49,078 nucleotides of DNA. Source: a virus. A program made the translations under genes and the position numbers. Position 1 is the stretch's first letter, and each line of letters opens with the position of its first letter. The stretch lies in IMG/VR virus record IMGVR_UViG_3300049825_000054, positions 1-49,078 of that record. One strand, given 5' to 3'. This document shows, piece after piece, positions 1 through 5,767 of this stretch. The notes below the pieces were generated by a model. It was not told where the DNA came from and made no database searches. It was given only the letters and a program-made list of their open reading frames with translations.

Positions 1-11
1 GTATACCCCCC

Positions 12-41
12 GGCACCCCCGCTGTACCCCTGCCGGGTGCC
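12..41. repeat. GC-rich inverted repeat at left end
   Basis: The arms ggcaccc (12-18) and gggtgcc (35-41) are perfectly complementary around a 16-nt C-rich loop; ccggca (10-15) and tgccgg (31-36) give an alternative pairing. No U-tract follows, so it is not a standard terminator. It marks a sharp GC-rich boundary in an AT-rich control region. Confidence 0.45.
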
Positions 42-67
42 CTGCTGCGTGGAGGGGGAGGAGAATC

Positions 68-181
68 ATCAGTGCACGGATGAATTTTCATGTGAGTCAC
101 GCCTATGATTCATCAGTACACTGACAACTATTTGATTTCATTCAATACATCCGTATACTGATAGTCTTTACACGGATGAAT
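68..181. repeat. Iteron-like boxes, consensus ATCAGTRYACKGAY
   Basis: Three copies of a 14-bp motif are visible: 68-81 (+), 112-125 (+) and 149-162 (inverted). An 11-bp piece, cacggatgaat, occurs at 75-85 and again at 171-181. Mixed direct and inverted copies within 115 bp look like protein-binding sites for a replication initiator or transcription regulator. Which one is inference. Confidence 0.5.
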
Positions 182-331
182 AACTTACGTACTAACAATC
201 CCCTGAATATAACCCTAGCAATAGCCCAATCATCCTAGACTTATGCCTCGGTAATACCATGATCTTACCTTATTCATGCCTTATTGTGCCTTGCTTTCGC
301 CACACGACCAGGCTAGCTTAGGACCATAGAC

Positions 332-384
332 GATGAGAAGTCAGGGGTTCGGCCCTTCTAGTGATACAGCTAGCGCCTCTCATC
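332..384 (+). ncRNA. Candidate structured RNA, three-way junction
   Basis: A closing stem, gatgaga (332-338) with tctcatc (378-384), encloses two inner hairpins: AGGG/CCCT around a GTTCGG loop, and CTAG/CTAG around a seven- to eight-nucleotide loop. The fold is reminiscent of a truncated cloverleaf, but it lacks an acceptor stem, anticodon arm and CCA-proximal T arm, so I do not call a tRNA. It could be part of an early leader RNA. Confidence 0.25.
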
Positions 385-461
385 AAGTTCTTAGGGAATA
401 TATCCCGCGTCAAAGCTAGTGGCCTATATTTCGTGCCCGTTTCGATACGGCTTGACGTTGC

Positions 462-497
462 CTAGATTATAGTCATCTAGTCTAGTTAACCATGGTT
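462..497. promoter_or_regulatory. Adjacent inverted repeat and palindrome (operator-like)
   Basis: CTAGAT (462-467) and ATCTAG (475-480) form an inverted repeat with a 7-nt spacer. Eight bases further on, AACCATGGTT (488-497) is a perfect 10-bp palindrome that runs into a TTGACA hexamer (496-501). No good -10 element is correctly spaced from that hexamer, so I see a possible operator rather than a promoter. Confidence 0.3.
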
Positions 498-628
498 GAC
501 AGCCATGCACGCTAGAATTGTGCTCTCGTCTAGGCTTGCCTGTTATGAGGTAATAAGCATGTGCTCTGCTACAGCACTGCGGAACCGTGCTCATGACGCC
601 GCAAGCCGGATCAACACTCTGCTACTGC

Positions 629-694
629 CAAGCCAAAGGGCTTGATGGTGCTAGTATGCACGGGAAGCCTAGTAAACCCCAGCGGTAATGCCGC
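629..694 (+). other. Pair of strong short hairpins in leader region
   Basis: CAAGCC (629-634) pairs perfectly with GGCTTG (639-644) around an AAAG loop. GCGG (682-685) pairs with CCGC (691-694) around a 5-nt loop. Together with GTGCT/AGCAC (561-577), they suggest that transcripts across this region would be structured. No U-tract follows either hairpin. Confidence 0.3.
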
Positions 695-834
695 ACTAGG
701 ACGAGAAAGAGAGGCGCGACAAGCCTCAAACATGCTGACAATCTAACAATTCAGGTTGATTAACCTAGCCTTATCTTACAACGGTAACAGAAACGGTTTG
801 ACAGACTAAACCAATCTAACCGGAATTGAGCGGA

Positions 835-863
835 TTAAAGCAGGGTGCAAGCTACACTATAAA
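835..863 (+). promoter_or_regulatory. Candidate sigma70-type early promoter
   Basis: TTAAAG (835-840) and TATAAA (858-863) are separated by exactly 17 bp and lie about 100 bp before the first gene of the rightward operon. This is the best-spaced host-type promoter I found in the left end. No phage RNA polymerase gene is visible in the window, so a host-type promoter is expected here. Confidence 0.4.
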
Positions 864-962
864 CAGCAAATAGGCTAAACCATAACGCCTATAAAGCAAT
901 AGATTAAGCCTCATTAGTAACACCTAGTGAGGCTATTTGTGTTGCTAAATGGAGACAATACA

Positions 963-1163
963 ATGTCAAAAGTTTCTGCTGAAGCTTTGTTAAAAGATGA
1001 TATGTTTCATCTAGACGATGCGTGGAATAGCACGGAATTTGCTGCAAATGCAATTTTTCGGTGTACAGGATTATCAATGAGAGCGCGCGTTAGATTGCTT
1101 AACGCAATCTTTACAGCACAGACCAAGATTGAAAGGGAGATGGGAAATGTCAAAAGCGAGTAG
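963..1163 (+). CDS. Small early protein, 66 aa
   Basis: This is the first gene of the rightward operon. I chose the ATG at 963 because GGAG (954-957 region) lies just upstream in the leader aatggagacaatacaatg; the same leader style recurs before the 1664 gene. The sequence MSKVSAEALLKDDMFHLDD continues with a predicted helical, mildly acidic protein without Cys clusters or membrane segments. I recognise no family. The next gene starts inside its last codons (1147), so translation is probably coupled. By position it may be an early host-takeover protein, which is inference only. Confidence 0.6.
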   Translation: MSKVSAEALLKDDMFHLDDAWNSTEFAANAIFRCTGLSMRARVRLLNAIFTAQTKIEREMGNVKSE

Positions 1164-1362
1164 CGTAGTAGGAAGGGCTTGCAGCGGATTGGCTAGCAGG
1201 TCCTTTCATCCGTACTGGCAGGAAGTTTCACCAGTGCATGTTGGTCCGACAAGGATTGATACTGTAAACAAAACATGGGAGTTCATCAAGGATCAAGCCA
1301 AGGCTAGGCAAAAGACTAGTGGCAAGACAGTGTGGATTAACGGCAAAGCAAAGGTGCTATAA
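1147..1362 (+). CDS. Small basic early protein, 71 aa
   Basis: The ATG at 1147 is preceded by GGGAG at 1135-1139 with a 7-nt gap; a TTG at 1129 in the same frame lacks this spacing. The protein starts MSKASSVVGRACSG, is Ser/Lys/Arg-rich and ends in a basic tail (KTVWINGKAKVL). The family is unknown. It overlaps the preceding gene and ends in TAATG, which starts the next gene, giving a coupled three-gene run. Confidence 0.55.
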   Translation: MSKASSVVGRACSGLASRSFHPYWQEVSPVHVGPTRIDTVNKTWEFIKDQAKARQKTSGKTVWINGKAKVL

Positions 1363-1538
1363 TGCTGCGATTTTTCAAAAGAGGTGAAAGTGTTTTCCTC
1401 AGATTTAGCGATGAGAATGAAGCGAGGTTGTTTCATTTCCTTTGTCTAGAGGATAACCCGGCCTTTCAAGGGTTTGTTTGTCTTGATGGGTATATGAACG
1501 GGATACAGATACAATTCTCTGAATTGCCCGATAGCTAA
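1362..1538 (+). CDS. Small early protein, 58 aa
   Basis: The gene begins within the TAATG overlap with the upstream stop codon (ATG at 1362) and ends with TAA at 1536-1538. The product, MLRFFKRGESVFLRFSDENE onward, alternates hydrophobic and charged residues and ends ELPDS. It resembles a small alpha/beta protein, but I recognise no family. The overlap gives better support for the gene than its length alone would. Confidence 0.5.
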   Translation: MLRFFKRGESVFLRFSDENEARLFHFLCLEDNPAFQGFVCLDGYMNGIQIQFSELPDS

Positions 1539-1588
1539 TCCAATAGCATCCTGTCATGACCTGTCACGGGTTTTTGCAGGGTGCTACT

Positions 1589-1610
1589 AGACTAGCTGTA
1601 ACGTTAGTCT
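1589..1610. promoter_or_regulatory. Inverted repeat AGACTA/TAGTCT before 178-aa gene
   Basis: AGACTA (1589-1594) and TAGTCT (1605-1610) flank a 10-bp spacer in the 125-bp gap between two early genes. The gap also contains gcagggtgc, which occurs as well just before the early promoter candidate (about 840-848). It could be an operator or a leader hairpin; there is no U-tract. Confidence 0.3.
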
Positions 1611-1663
1611 GTAAGGTCTGGCAGCAATCAAGCTGTAGGACTAAACAACAAATGGAGACTATT

Positions 1664-2200
1664 ATGATCGACTATAAAAACACTGAGACACTGGACAAGG
1701 CGATCAGGGCATTTGTCTTGCAGTGCAACAAGTCCACATTGAAAGGCAAGTTGCATGAATTGCTTGTTGCCTGTGCCCTTCATGCAGTCCACGTCAACAG
1801 CGCCGACCGCCTCACCAATCTGTACAACCAGCTTGATGATGCTTGGAACAAGCGCAACGGTGTCCTTGTTTGGATCGAGATGGCGACAGATTACCGCTTC
1901 AAGAAGGACAAGGCTGGGAACCACAAGTTTCTGGCAAACGAGAAGTCGCATGTATTCCGGTCGGAATACGCCGAGAAGCCTTTCTGGACCATCAAGAAGG
2001 TTGTTGAAGCAAACTCGCATCCCCTCGACATCCTGAAATCACTGCAAATCATCCTTCGCCGTGCCGATAAGGCCGTCAAGGAAGGCACTCTTGTCGCAGG
2101 GCAGGAGGTCTACGTCAAGATGTTGCATGACGTTGCCAAGGGTTTTCCTTTGACAGCGGCAAAGCCTGTTGCTGCTAACGACAACGCCACAATGCAGTAA
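1664..2200 (+). CDS. Conserved-looking phage protein, 178 aa, unknown
   Basis: The start is ATG 1664 with GGAG at 1654-1657. Upstream in-frame codons would extend the frame through low-quality sequence and are unlikely. The protein opens MIDYKNTETLDKAIRAFVLQ, is mostly helical and charged, and has a central aromatic segment (KPFWTIKKVVEANSHPLD). There is no signal peptide, membrane segment or metal-binding cluster. A 125-bp upstream gap with an inverted repeat suggests its own regulation. The function is unknown; by position it is an early protein. Confidence 0.7.
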   Translation: MIDYKNTETLDKAIRAFVLQCNKSTLKGKLHELLVACALHAVHVNSADRLTNLYNQLDDAWNKRNGVLVWIEMATDYRFKKDKAGNHKFLANEKSHVFRSEYAEKPFWTIKKVVEANSHPLDILKSLQIILRRADKAVKEGTLVAGQEVYVKMLHDVAKGFPLTAAKPVAANDNATMQ

Positions 2201-2301
2201 GCTACACTAACGCTGCACTGTTTACTAATTCTTTACTAGTGCTCATGAAGGGTGCGTCAAGCCTTTCTCCATTGTAACAGAATAGCCAAAGGAGAACTAC
2301 C

Positions 2302-2565
2302 ATGAAAGTACTTACCACTGTAACTGAAACCGATAATGAAGGCTTCCTGTCATTGCTCGGCCAGCGTATTACCCTTTTCTGTGCAAACCACATCATCACC
2401 GGCGACTTGACCGGCGTCAACGATGTCCAAGTCAAGCTGGACAATCCCGCCGTTGTCTATGAGACTGGTGCGTATACCGACAAGAAGTGGAAAGACGCGC
2501 AGAGTCTGCCCAACAGTGTGTATGTCCGCCTCTCTGCCGTGGAGTTTTACGGCATTATCAAGTAA
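2302..2565 (+). CDS. Small beta-rich phage protein, 87 aa
   Basis: A strong ribosome site (aaaggagaactaccATG) supports the start at 2302. The sequence is rich in beta-strand residues, with the segment LLGQRITLFCANHIITGDLTG followed by KLDNPAVVYETG. This resembles a widespread family of short uncharacterised phage proteins with a small beta-barrel look. I infer a nucleic-acid- or protein-binding barrel but know of no proven function. It sits immediately before the Ser-X repeat genes. Confidence 0.65.
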   Translation: MKVLTTVTETDNEGFLSLLGQRITLFCANHIITGDLTGVNDVQVKLDNPAVVYETGAYTDKKWKDAQSLPNSVYVRLSAVEFYGIIK

Positions 2566-2604
2566 CAGACTGGTCAAGACCAGACCTAGAACAGGAGCGT
2601 AACT

Positions 2605-2817
2605 ATGTTTAGAGGTAAGAAACAGAAATGGCGCGGGTCTAGGTCTGAGTCTGGGTCTGGATCTAAGTCTGGGTCTAGGTCTGGGTCTAGGTCTGGGTCT
2701 GGGTCTTGGTCTGGGTCTGGGTCTTGGTCTTGGTCTGGGTCTGGGTCTGGGTCTTGGTCTATGTCTAGGTCTGGGTCTGGGTTTAGGTCTATGTATTGGT
2801 CTAGGTCTGGAGAATAG
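2605..2817 (+). CDS. Ser-Arg/Ser-Gly repeat protein A, 70 aa
   Basis: This is the first of three tandem paralogs. After a conserved basic head (MFRGKKQKWRGSRS), almost every second residue is Ser, alternating with Gly, Arg, Trp, Glu or Lys, then a conserved segment GFRSMYWS near the end. The DNA is a degenerate 6-bp tandem repeat, ggtctN. The ribosome site caggagcg precedes ATG 2605. The product should be disordered and cationic and could bind nucleic acid or form condensates, which is inference. Its last codons contain the GGAG that serves the next gene. Confidence 0.65.
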   Translation: MFRGKKQKWRGSRSESGSGSKSGSRSGSRSGSGSWSGSGSWSWSGSGSGSWSMSRSGSGFRSMYWSRSGE

Positions 2818-2818
2818 T

Positions 2819-3067
2819 ATGTTTAGAGGTAAGAAACAGAAATGGCGCGGATCTAGGTCTGGGTCTGGGTCTAGGTCTAGGTCTGAGTCTGGGTCTGGGT
2901 CTGGGTCTGAGTTTCGGTCTAGGTCTGGGTCTAGGTCTAGGTCTAGGTCTGGGTCTGGGTCTGGGTCTGGGTCTTGGTCTATGTCTTGGTCTAGGTCTGG
3001 GTTTAGGTCTATGTATTGGTCTGGGTCTGGGTCTGAGTATTGGTCTGGGTCTGGGTCTGGCGAATAG
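2819..3067 (+). CDS. Ser-Arg/Ser-Gly repeat protein B, 82 aa
   Basis: This second tandem paralog starts one base after the previous stop (tagtATG), so translation should be coupled. It has the same MFRGKKQKWRGSRSGSGS head and the same GFRSMYWS segment, but a longer Ser-X tail including SEYWSGSGSGE. The coding strand contains (GGGTCT)x3-GGG at 2951-2971, a canonical G-quadruplex pattern. Length differences from its neighbours look like repeat expansion or contraction rather than point change. Confidence 0.65.
   Translation: MFRGKKQKWRGSRSGSGSRSRSESGSGSGSEFRSRSGSRSRSRSGSGSGSGSWSMSWSRSGFRSMYWSGSGSEYWSGSGSGE
2951..2971 (+). other. G-quadruplex motif in coding strand
   Basis: Four GGG runs are separated by TCT loops at 2951-2953, 2957-2959, 2963-2965 and 2969-2971. 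This fits the canonical G3-N3 quadruplex pattern on the coding strand and therefore in the mRNA. Blocks with three such runs occur near 2737-2752. Whether it folds in the cell is unknown. Confidence 0.55.
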
Positions 3068-3068
3068 T

Positions 3069-3293
3069 ATGTTTAGAGGTAAGAAACAGAAATGGCGCGG
3101 GTCTAGGTCTGGGTCTAGGTCTAGGTCTAGGTCTGGGTCTAGGTCTAGGTCTAGGTCTAGGTCTGGGTCTTGGTCTGAGTTTCGGTCTAGGTCTGGGTCT
3201 GGGTCTGAGTCTGGGTCTTGGTCTATGTCTTGGTCTAGGTCTGGGTTTAGGTCTATGTATTGGTCTAGGTCTGGGTCTAGGTCTGAAAACTGA
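3069..3293 (+). CDS. Ser-Arg/Ser-Gly repeat protein C, 74 aa
   Basis: This third tandem paralog again starts one base after the preceding stop. The head is identical (MFRGKKQKWRGSRSGS), and Arg is denser in its first half than in the other copies. The GFRSMYWS segment is retained and the protein ends RSEN. The ribosome site GGAG seen before copy B is changed to GGCG here, so its translation may depend on termination of copy B. Confidence 0.6.
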   Translation: MFRGKKQKWRGSRSGSRSRSRSGSRSRSRSRSGSWSEFRSRSGSGSESGSWSMSWSRSGFRSMYWSRSGSRSEN

Positions 3294-3330
3294 ATTTTTG
3301 AAGCAACCTGTCATACTTTAGGAGAGCACA

Positions 3331-3480
3331 ATGTCAAAGCAACATCATCACAAGTCACTGAACCGCATGGCCATGCTTGATGGTATTACCCGAGTACAGA
3401 AGCTCGGTGAGATGGCGAAGAAGTCGGGCAAGAGGTGGGTTTCTCTTGCCTCGGTTCAACAGGTCTACCACAACCGCTAG
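3331..3480 (+). CDS. Small basic protein, 49 aa
   Basis: ATG 3331 follows AGGAG (3320-3324). The product begins MSKQHHHKSLNRMAMLDGITR and ends QQVYHNR. It is strongly basic with a His run, has no Cys and no membrane segment. Its stop codon overlaps the ribosome site of the lipoprotein gene that follows (taggag). I recognise no family; small basic DNA- or RNA-binding proteins are common at this position, but that is inference. Confidence 0.55.
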   Translation: MSKQHHHKSLNRMAMLDGITRVQKLGEMAKKSGKRWVSLASVQQVYHNR

Positions 3481-3491
3481 GAGTAATTGAC

Positions 3492-3878
3492 ATGAAAAAA
3501 CTTTTAAAGGCATTTCTTGCTACCGTTACCTTCGCTGGGTTAGCTGCTTGCAGCGATGCTGACATCGCATCACACAACCTATCAAAGGCAGCAGATCAGT
3601 TTGAGATTACACGAAGAATTGTTTTTTACAATGGCATCTCAGGCGAGTATATCCTTACTCTTGAAGGATTGTGCTCACTGGGTAATGACGACGAGAAATC
3701 AACTTTGTCTGTCACTTGCAAGACCGGCCCCTCTGCATACAAAAAGCATTTCTTGGGGTTGTCCGACAACGTGACGTACTTTGCCGAGCAAATAGAACCT
3801 TTTGCTGCTGACGTGTACCATTACCGCGTTATTTTTAAGCCAGCAGCTATTATTCCTGACGTTGATTACAAAGGATAA
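3492..3878 (+). CDS. Predicted lipoprotein, 128 aa
   Basis: The start is ATG 3492 with AGGAG overlapping the previous stop. The N-terminus MKKLLKAFLATVTFAGLAAC is a clear type II signal peptide with lipobox L-A-A-C, so the mature protein should be lipidated at Cys20. The remainder has two further Cys (LCSLG and VTCKTG) that could pair, and a beta-rich tail. Lipoproteins early in phage genomes often block superinfection or DNA entry; applying that role here is inference. Confidence 0.7.
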   Translation: MKKLLKAFLATVTFAGLAACSDADIASHNLSKAADQFEITRRIVFYNGISGEYILTLEGLCSLGNDDEKSTLSVTCKTGPSAYKKHFLGLSDNVTYFAEQIEPFAADVYHYRVIFKPAAIIPDVDYKG

Positions 3879-3882
3879 CGGA

Positions 3883-4038
3883 GTGAACCAAATACTGTTC
3901 AGTCTGGTAGTTGTTTATTCTAGCGGGTTTGTTTCAGTTCCGCAAAAACACCTAACTGCCGAGCAGTGTGTTGGTCAGGCTGTCTGGTTTGGAATGCTTG
4001 ACAAATCAAAGAAGTTTTACTGTAAACAGGAGAAGTAA
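3883..4038 (+). CDS. Small protein with hydrophobic N-terminus, 51 aa
   Basis: I chose GTG 3883 because AAGGA (3871-3875) is spaced 7 nt away; earlier in-frame starts lie inside the lipoprotein gene. The N-terminus MNQILFSLVVVYSSGFVSV is hydrophobic and could be a signal or anchor segment. Two Cys follow (AEQCVGQ and FYCKQ). It may be exported like its lipoprotein neighbour. Family unknown. Confidence 0.5.
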   Translation: MNQILFSLVVVYSSGFVSVPQKHLTAEQCVGQAVWFGMLDKSKKFYCKQEK

Positions 4039-4039
4039 A

Positions 4040-4201
4040 ATGGATAGTAATGTAGAAACAGATGACGCAAAGTGGGCCATGGTCCGCTGGGAGCAGTGGG
4101 ATGAACGCAAGCGCCTTGCTATGCGTAGGCATATCATCAAGCTTGACCGGGAGTTTCATTCCGAGCGCAGCAAGCTGAGGCAGGAGAAGAACCATGGTTA
4201 A
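4040..4201 (+). CDS. Small charged helical protein, 53 aa
   Basis: ATG 4040 is preceded by CAGGAG within the end of the previous gene. The product MDSNVETDDAKWAMVRWEQW onward is highly charged, Arg/Glu-rich and predicted helical (HIIKLDREFHSERSKLRQEK). It overlaps the next gene by 8 bases. Function unknown. Confidence 0.55.
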   Translation: MDSNVETDDAKWAMVRWEQWDERKRLAMRRHIIKLDREFHSERSKLRQEKNHG

Positions 4202-4340
4202 GTGCAATTATCCTATGACTTACAAGAATAGGAAGATTGACCAAGCCTATGAGATGGCAGGTCTTGCCCGAATGGATGGAGACAAAGCTGATGAAAGGCG
4301 TTGGATGGCTGAAGTAGAAAGACTGAAACTGGAGTTGTAG
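4194..4340 (+). CDS. Small protein, 48 aa
   Basis: ATG 4194 overlaps the previous gene's end and has CAGGAG about 8 bases upstream. The product MVKCNYPMTYKNRKIDQAYE continues with a helical segment rich in Met, Asp and Arg (MAGLARMDGDKADERRWMAEVERLKLEL). I recognise no family. The stop at 4338-4340 is one base from the next ATG. Confidence 0.5.
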   Translation: MVKCNYPMTYKNRKIDQAYEMAGLARMDGDKADERRWMAEVERLKLEL

Positions 4341-4341
4341 T

Positions 4342-4653
4342 ATGCGCTACGCAACTCCTAACGGATCGTACCAACTATCTGAGCTGCCGGGATGCTCTCA
4401 GGTTGTTGTATCTCATGGCGCGTGGGTACTGCCACACCTGCGCAACAAAGGTATCGGCAGCAGCGAGCACGAAGCCAGACTGGCAAAGATGCAAGAGATG
4501 AATTTCGATGTTGGTTTGTGTACGGTTGATGCTGCAAACGTACCACAAATCGCTATTCTGAAAAAATATCATTGGCAGTGTGTCTTTGAGTTTCCATCCA
4601 GCAAGACTGGTAACACTGTCCAGATATGGGTAAACTCTGTACAAGCTAGCTAA
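4342..4653 (+). CDS. Short GNAT-like acetyltransferase, 103 aa
   Basis: The segment LPHLRNKGIGSSEHEARLAKM matches the acetyl-CoA pyrophosphate loop of GNAT enzymes (R-x-x-G-x-G), and the later DAANVPQIAILKKYHWQCVFEF resembles motif B. The protein lacks the first strands of a full GNAT fold and is shorter than the usual 140-180 residues, so it may be a minimal or degenerate enzyme. The start has GGAG upstream. The acceptor is unknown: host proteins, antibiotics-like small molecules or a product of the nearby amidoligase cluster are all possible. Confidence 0.55.
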   Translation: MRYATPNGSYQLSELPGCSQVVVSHGAWVLPHLRNKGIGSSEHEARLAKMQEMNFDVGLCTVDAANVPQIAILKKYHWQCVFEFPSSKTGNTVQIWVNSVQAS

Positions 4654-4661
4654 GGATAAAG

Positions 4662-4784
4662 ATGACGCCACAACTATACACTTTACTAAGCCTGTACACA
4701 CAGCAGAAGATTGCTAACTCAAGGAAAGAGGATGACAAGCCTGTTGGGTATAAACCCCTTCCTTCATTCCTCTACGCTTTTTAG
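4662..4784 (+). CDS. Tiny protein, 40 aa
   Basis: ATG 4662 follows AAGGA at 4652-4656, and the stop TAG forms part of the ribosome site of the next gene (ttaggag). The product MTPQLYTLLSLYTQQKIANS onward ends PLPSFLYAF. I see no motif. The well-placed ribosome site and exact packing favour a real gene, but the short length keeps confidence low. Confidence 0.4.
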   Translation: MTPQLYTLLSLYTQQKIANSRKEDDKPVGYKPLPSFLYAF

Positions 4785-4792
4785 GAGAAAAC

Positions 4793-5767
4793 ATGCGAAT
4801 TGTAGACAATATTAATGAAGCACTGACGCTGCCCGGCAACACTATGCAGGAGAGTAGTGTTGCTAATTTTACAAACTTCCTTGACAAGAAGTTTTCAGGA
4901 AGTCCTGTAGAATTCTGCTATAACACGATTAGTGCATCGGCTGATTCCAAGGGGAATGTTAAGTACCACCCTTCATTCTCTCAGATACACTACTTCTGCC
5001 TACGTAGTTTCACACCGAACTGCAAAACACCAACAGATGCCGCCTTGATGAAGGTTACGAACAAGTCCGGCAGGCCCAGTATCGTCAAGCAGTTCTACGA
5101 TTACATCACCGGAGACGCCAGCCCATGGGCTTCCTGTCATGGGGATTTTGTGGCTGTACGCCCGGACAAGAATGGTATACCAGAAGCCTATCTGTGGTTC
5201 AATACGGGTGGGGCTTGCAGTCGTTTGGTTATGTCCATGTTGACTGCTATGCGTCTGCACACTTGTTGGGGATTGGATTACGTTTTTGTTAAGCTAGTAG
5301 ACGCTGGGTTTACTCCAGAAGAAGCTATCCTTCTGTCTACTAACTTTAGCTGGGCCGGTCAAACCTTGACTACTTCAAATGGCCCTCCGGGGATGTTTTC
5401 TGAAGATGTACACAAAATTTTATCTTTGTCTAAACTAGGTGTGTCAAGGACAGACATGCCTTTCCTGACAAATTACAGCCCATCAGGGTTCAAGCCTTTG
5501 TTTGGTAAGAAACCATCTTTCTCAGGCCAGTCACTCAAAGCTGGGCAGTCTCCACAGCCTAACAGCTTCATTTGGAACACTGATGGAGTGGAGGTGAATG
5601 CAGACAATCTGGACAAATCCAGCAAGGAGTATAAATCTGCAAAAATCAAGATCGTTCCTTCTTTGAAGGCCTTTGAATGGCACATCAATGACGTTCAGAG
5701 TATGTCAGCCGCCTATGTCTCAGAGGTCAAGGACAAGCTTCATAACAACCACATACTGGAAATTTAA
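4793..5767 (+). CDS. Uncharacterised protein at head of amidoligase cluster, 324 aa
   Basis: TTAGGAG precedes ATG 4793. I recognise no family. The middle carries a Cys/His-rich stretch (SPWASCHGDFVAVRPDKNG and GACSRLVMSMLTAMRLHTCW). The later part is rich in Ser, Lys and Phe. Its stop overlaps the ATG of the class I amidotransferase (TAATG), so it is co-translated with the ligase cluster. It could be a structural or carrier partner, a regulatory subunit or the substrate; there is no signal peptide or membrane segment. The association is firm, the role unknown. Confidence 0.7.
   Translation: MRIVDNINEALTLPGNTMQESSVANFTNFLDKKFSGSPVEFCYNTISASADSKGNVKYHPSFSQIHYFCLRSFTPNCKTPTDAALMKVTNKSGRPSIVKQFYDYITGDASPWASCHGDFVAVRPDKNGIPEAYLWFNTGGACSRLVMSMLTAMRLHTCWGLDYVFVKLVDAGFTPEEAILLSTNFSWAGQTLTTSNGPPGMFSEDVHKILSLSKLGVSRTDMPFLTNYSPSGFKPLFGKKPSFSGQSLKAGQSPQPNSFIWNTDGVEVNADNLDKSSKEYKSAKIKIVPSLKAFEWHINDVQSMSAAYVSEVKDKLHNNHILEI

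Larger units (their letters stand above)
1..926. other. Non-coding left-end control region
   Basis: No open frame here has a convincing coding character. The stretch holds a GC-rich inverted repeat (12-18 with 35-41), a cluster of related 14-bp boxes (68-181), a CTAGAT/ATCTAG inverted repeat (462-480), a 10-bp palindrome (488-497) and several short hairpins (561-577, 629-644, 682-694). CTAG occurs about 16 times by manual count, roughly four times chance. It lies upstream of the rightward operon, and if the genome circularises it adjoins the leader of the leftward operon. A promoter/operator region, a replication origin or a structured early leader RNA are all possible; I cannot choose between them. 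Confidence 0.6.
2639..3290. repeat. Hexanucleotide tandem repeat array (GGTCTN)
   Basis: Three blocks of degenerate 6-bp repeats (ggtctg, ggtcta, ggtctt) are interrupted by two near-identical non-repetitive heads of about 35 bp. All encode Ser-X dipeptides in one frame; because 6 is divisible by 3, all other frames also stay open, giving artefactual PRPR- and GLGL-type reading frames. The array should be prone to slippage and to recombination between blocks. Confidence 0.8.

Noticed and set aside
332-384. tRNA-like fold with a T-loop-like GGGTTCGG
   Set aside because: No acceptor stem, anticodon arm or correct arm order; kept only as a structured RNA candidate.
496-530. TTGACA promoter in the left region
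   Set aside because: No TATAAT-like hexamer at 16-18 bp spacing.
559-645. 28-aa frame with GAGG upstream
   Set aside because: Very short, overlaps perfect hairpins and shows no protein character.
2639-3290. CRISPR array
   Set aside because: Units are 6 bp with no spacers and encode protein.
3009-3314. Antisense Pro-Arg and frame-shifted Gly-Leu reading frames
   Set aside because: They are by-products of a 6-bp repeat that keeps all frames open; no ribosome sites.
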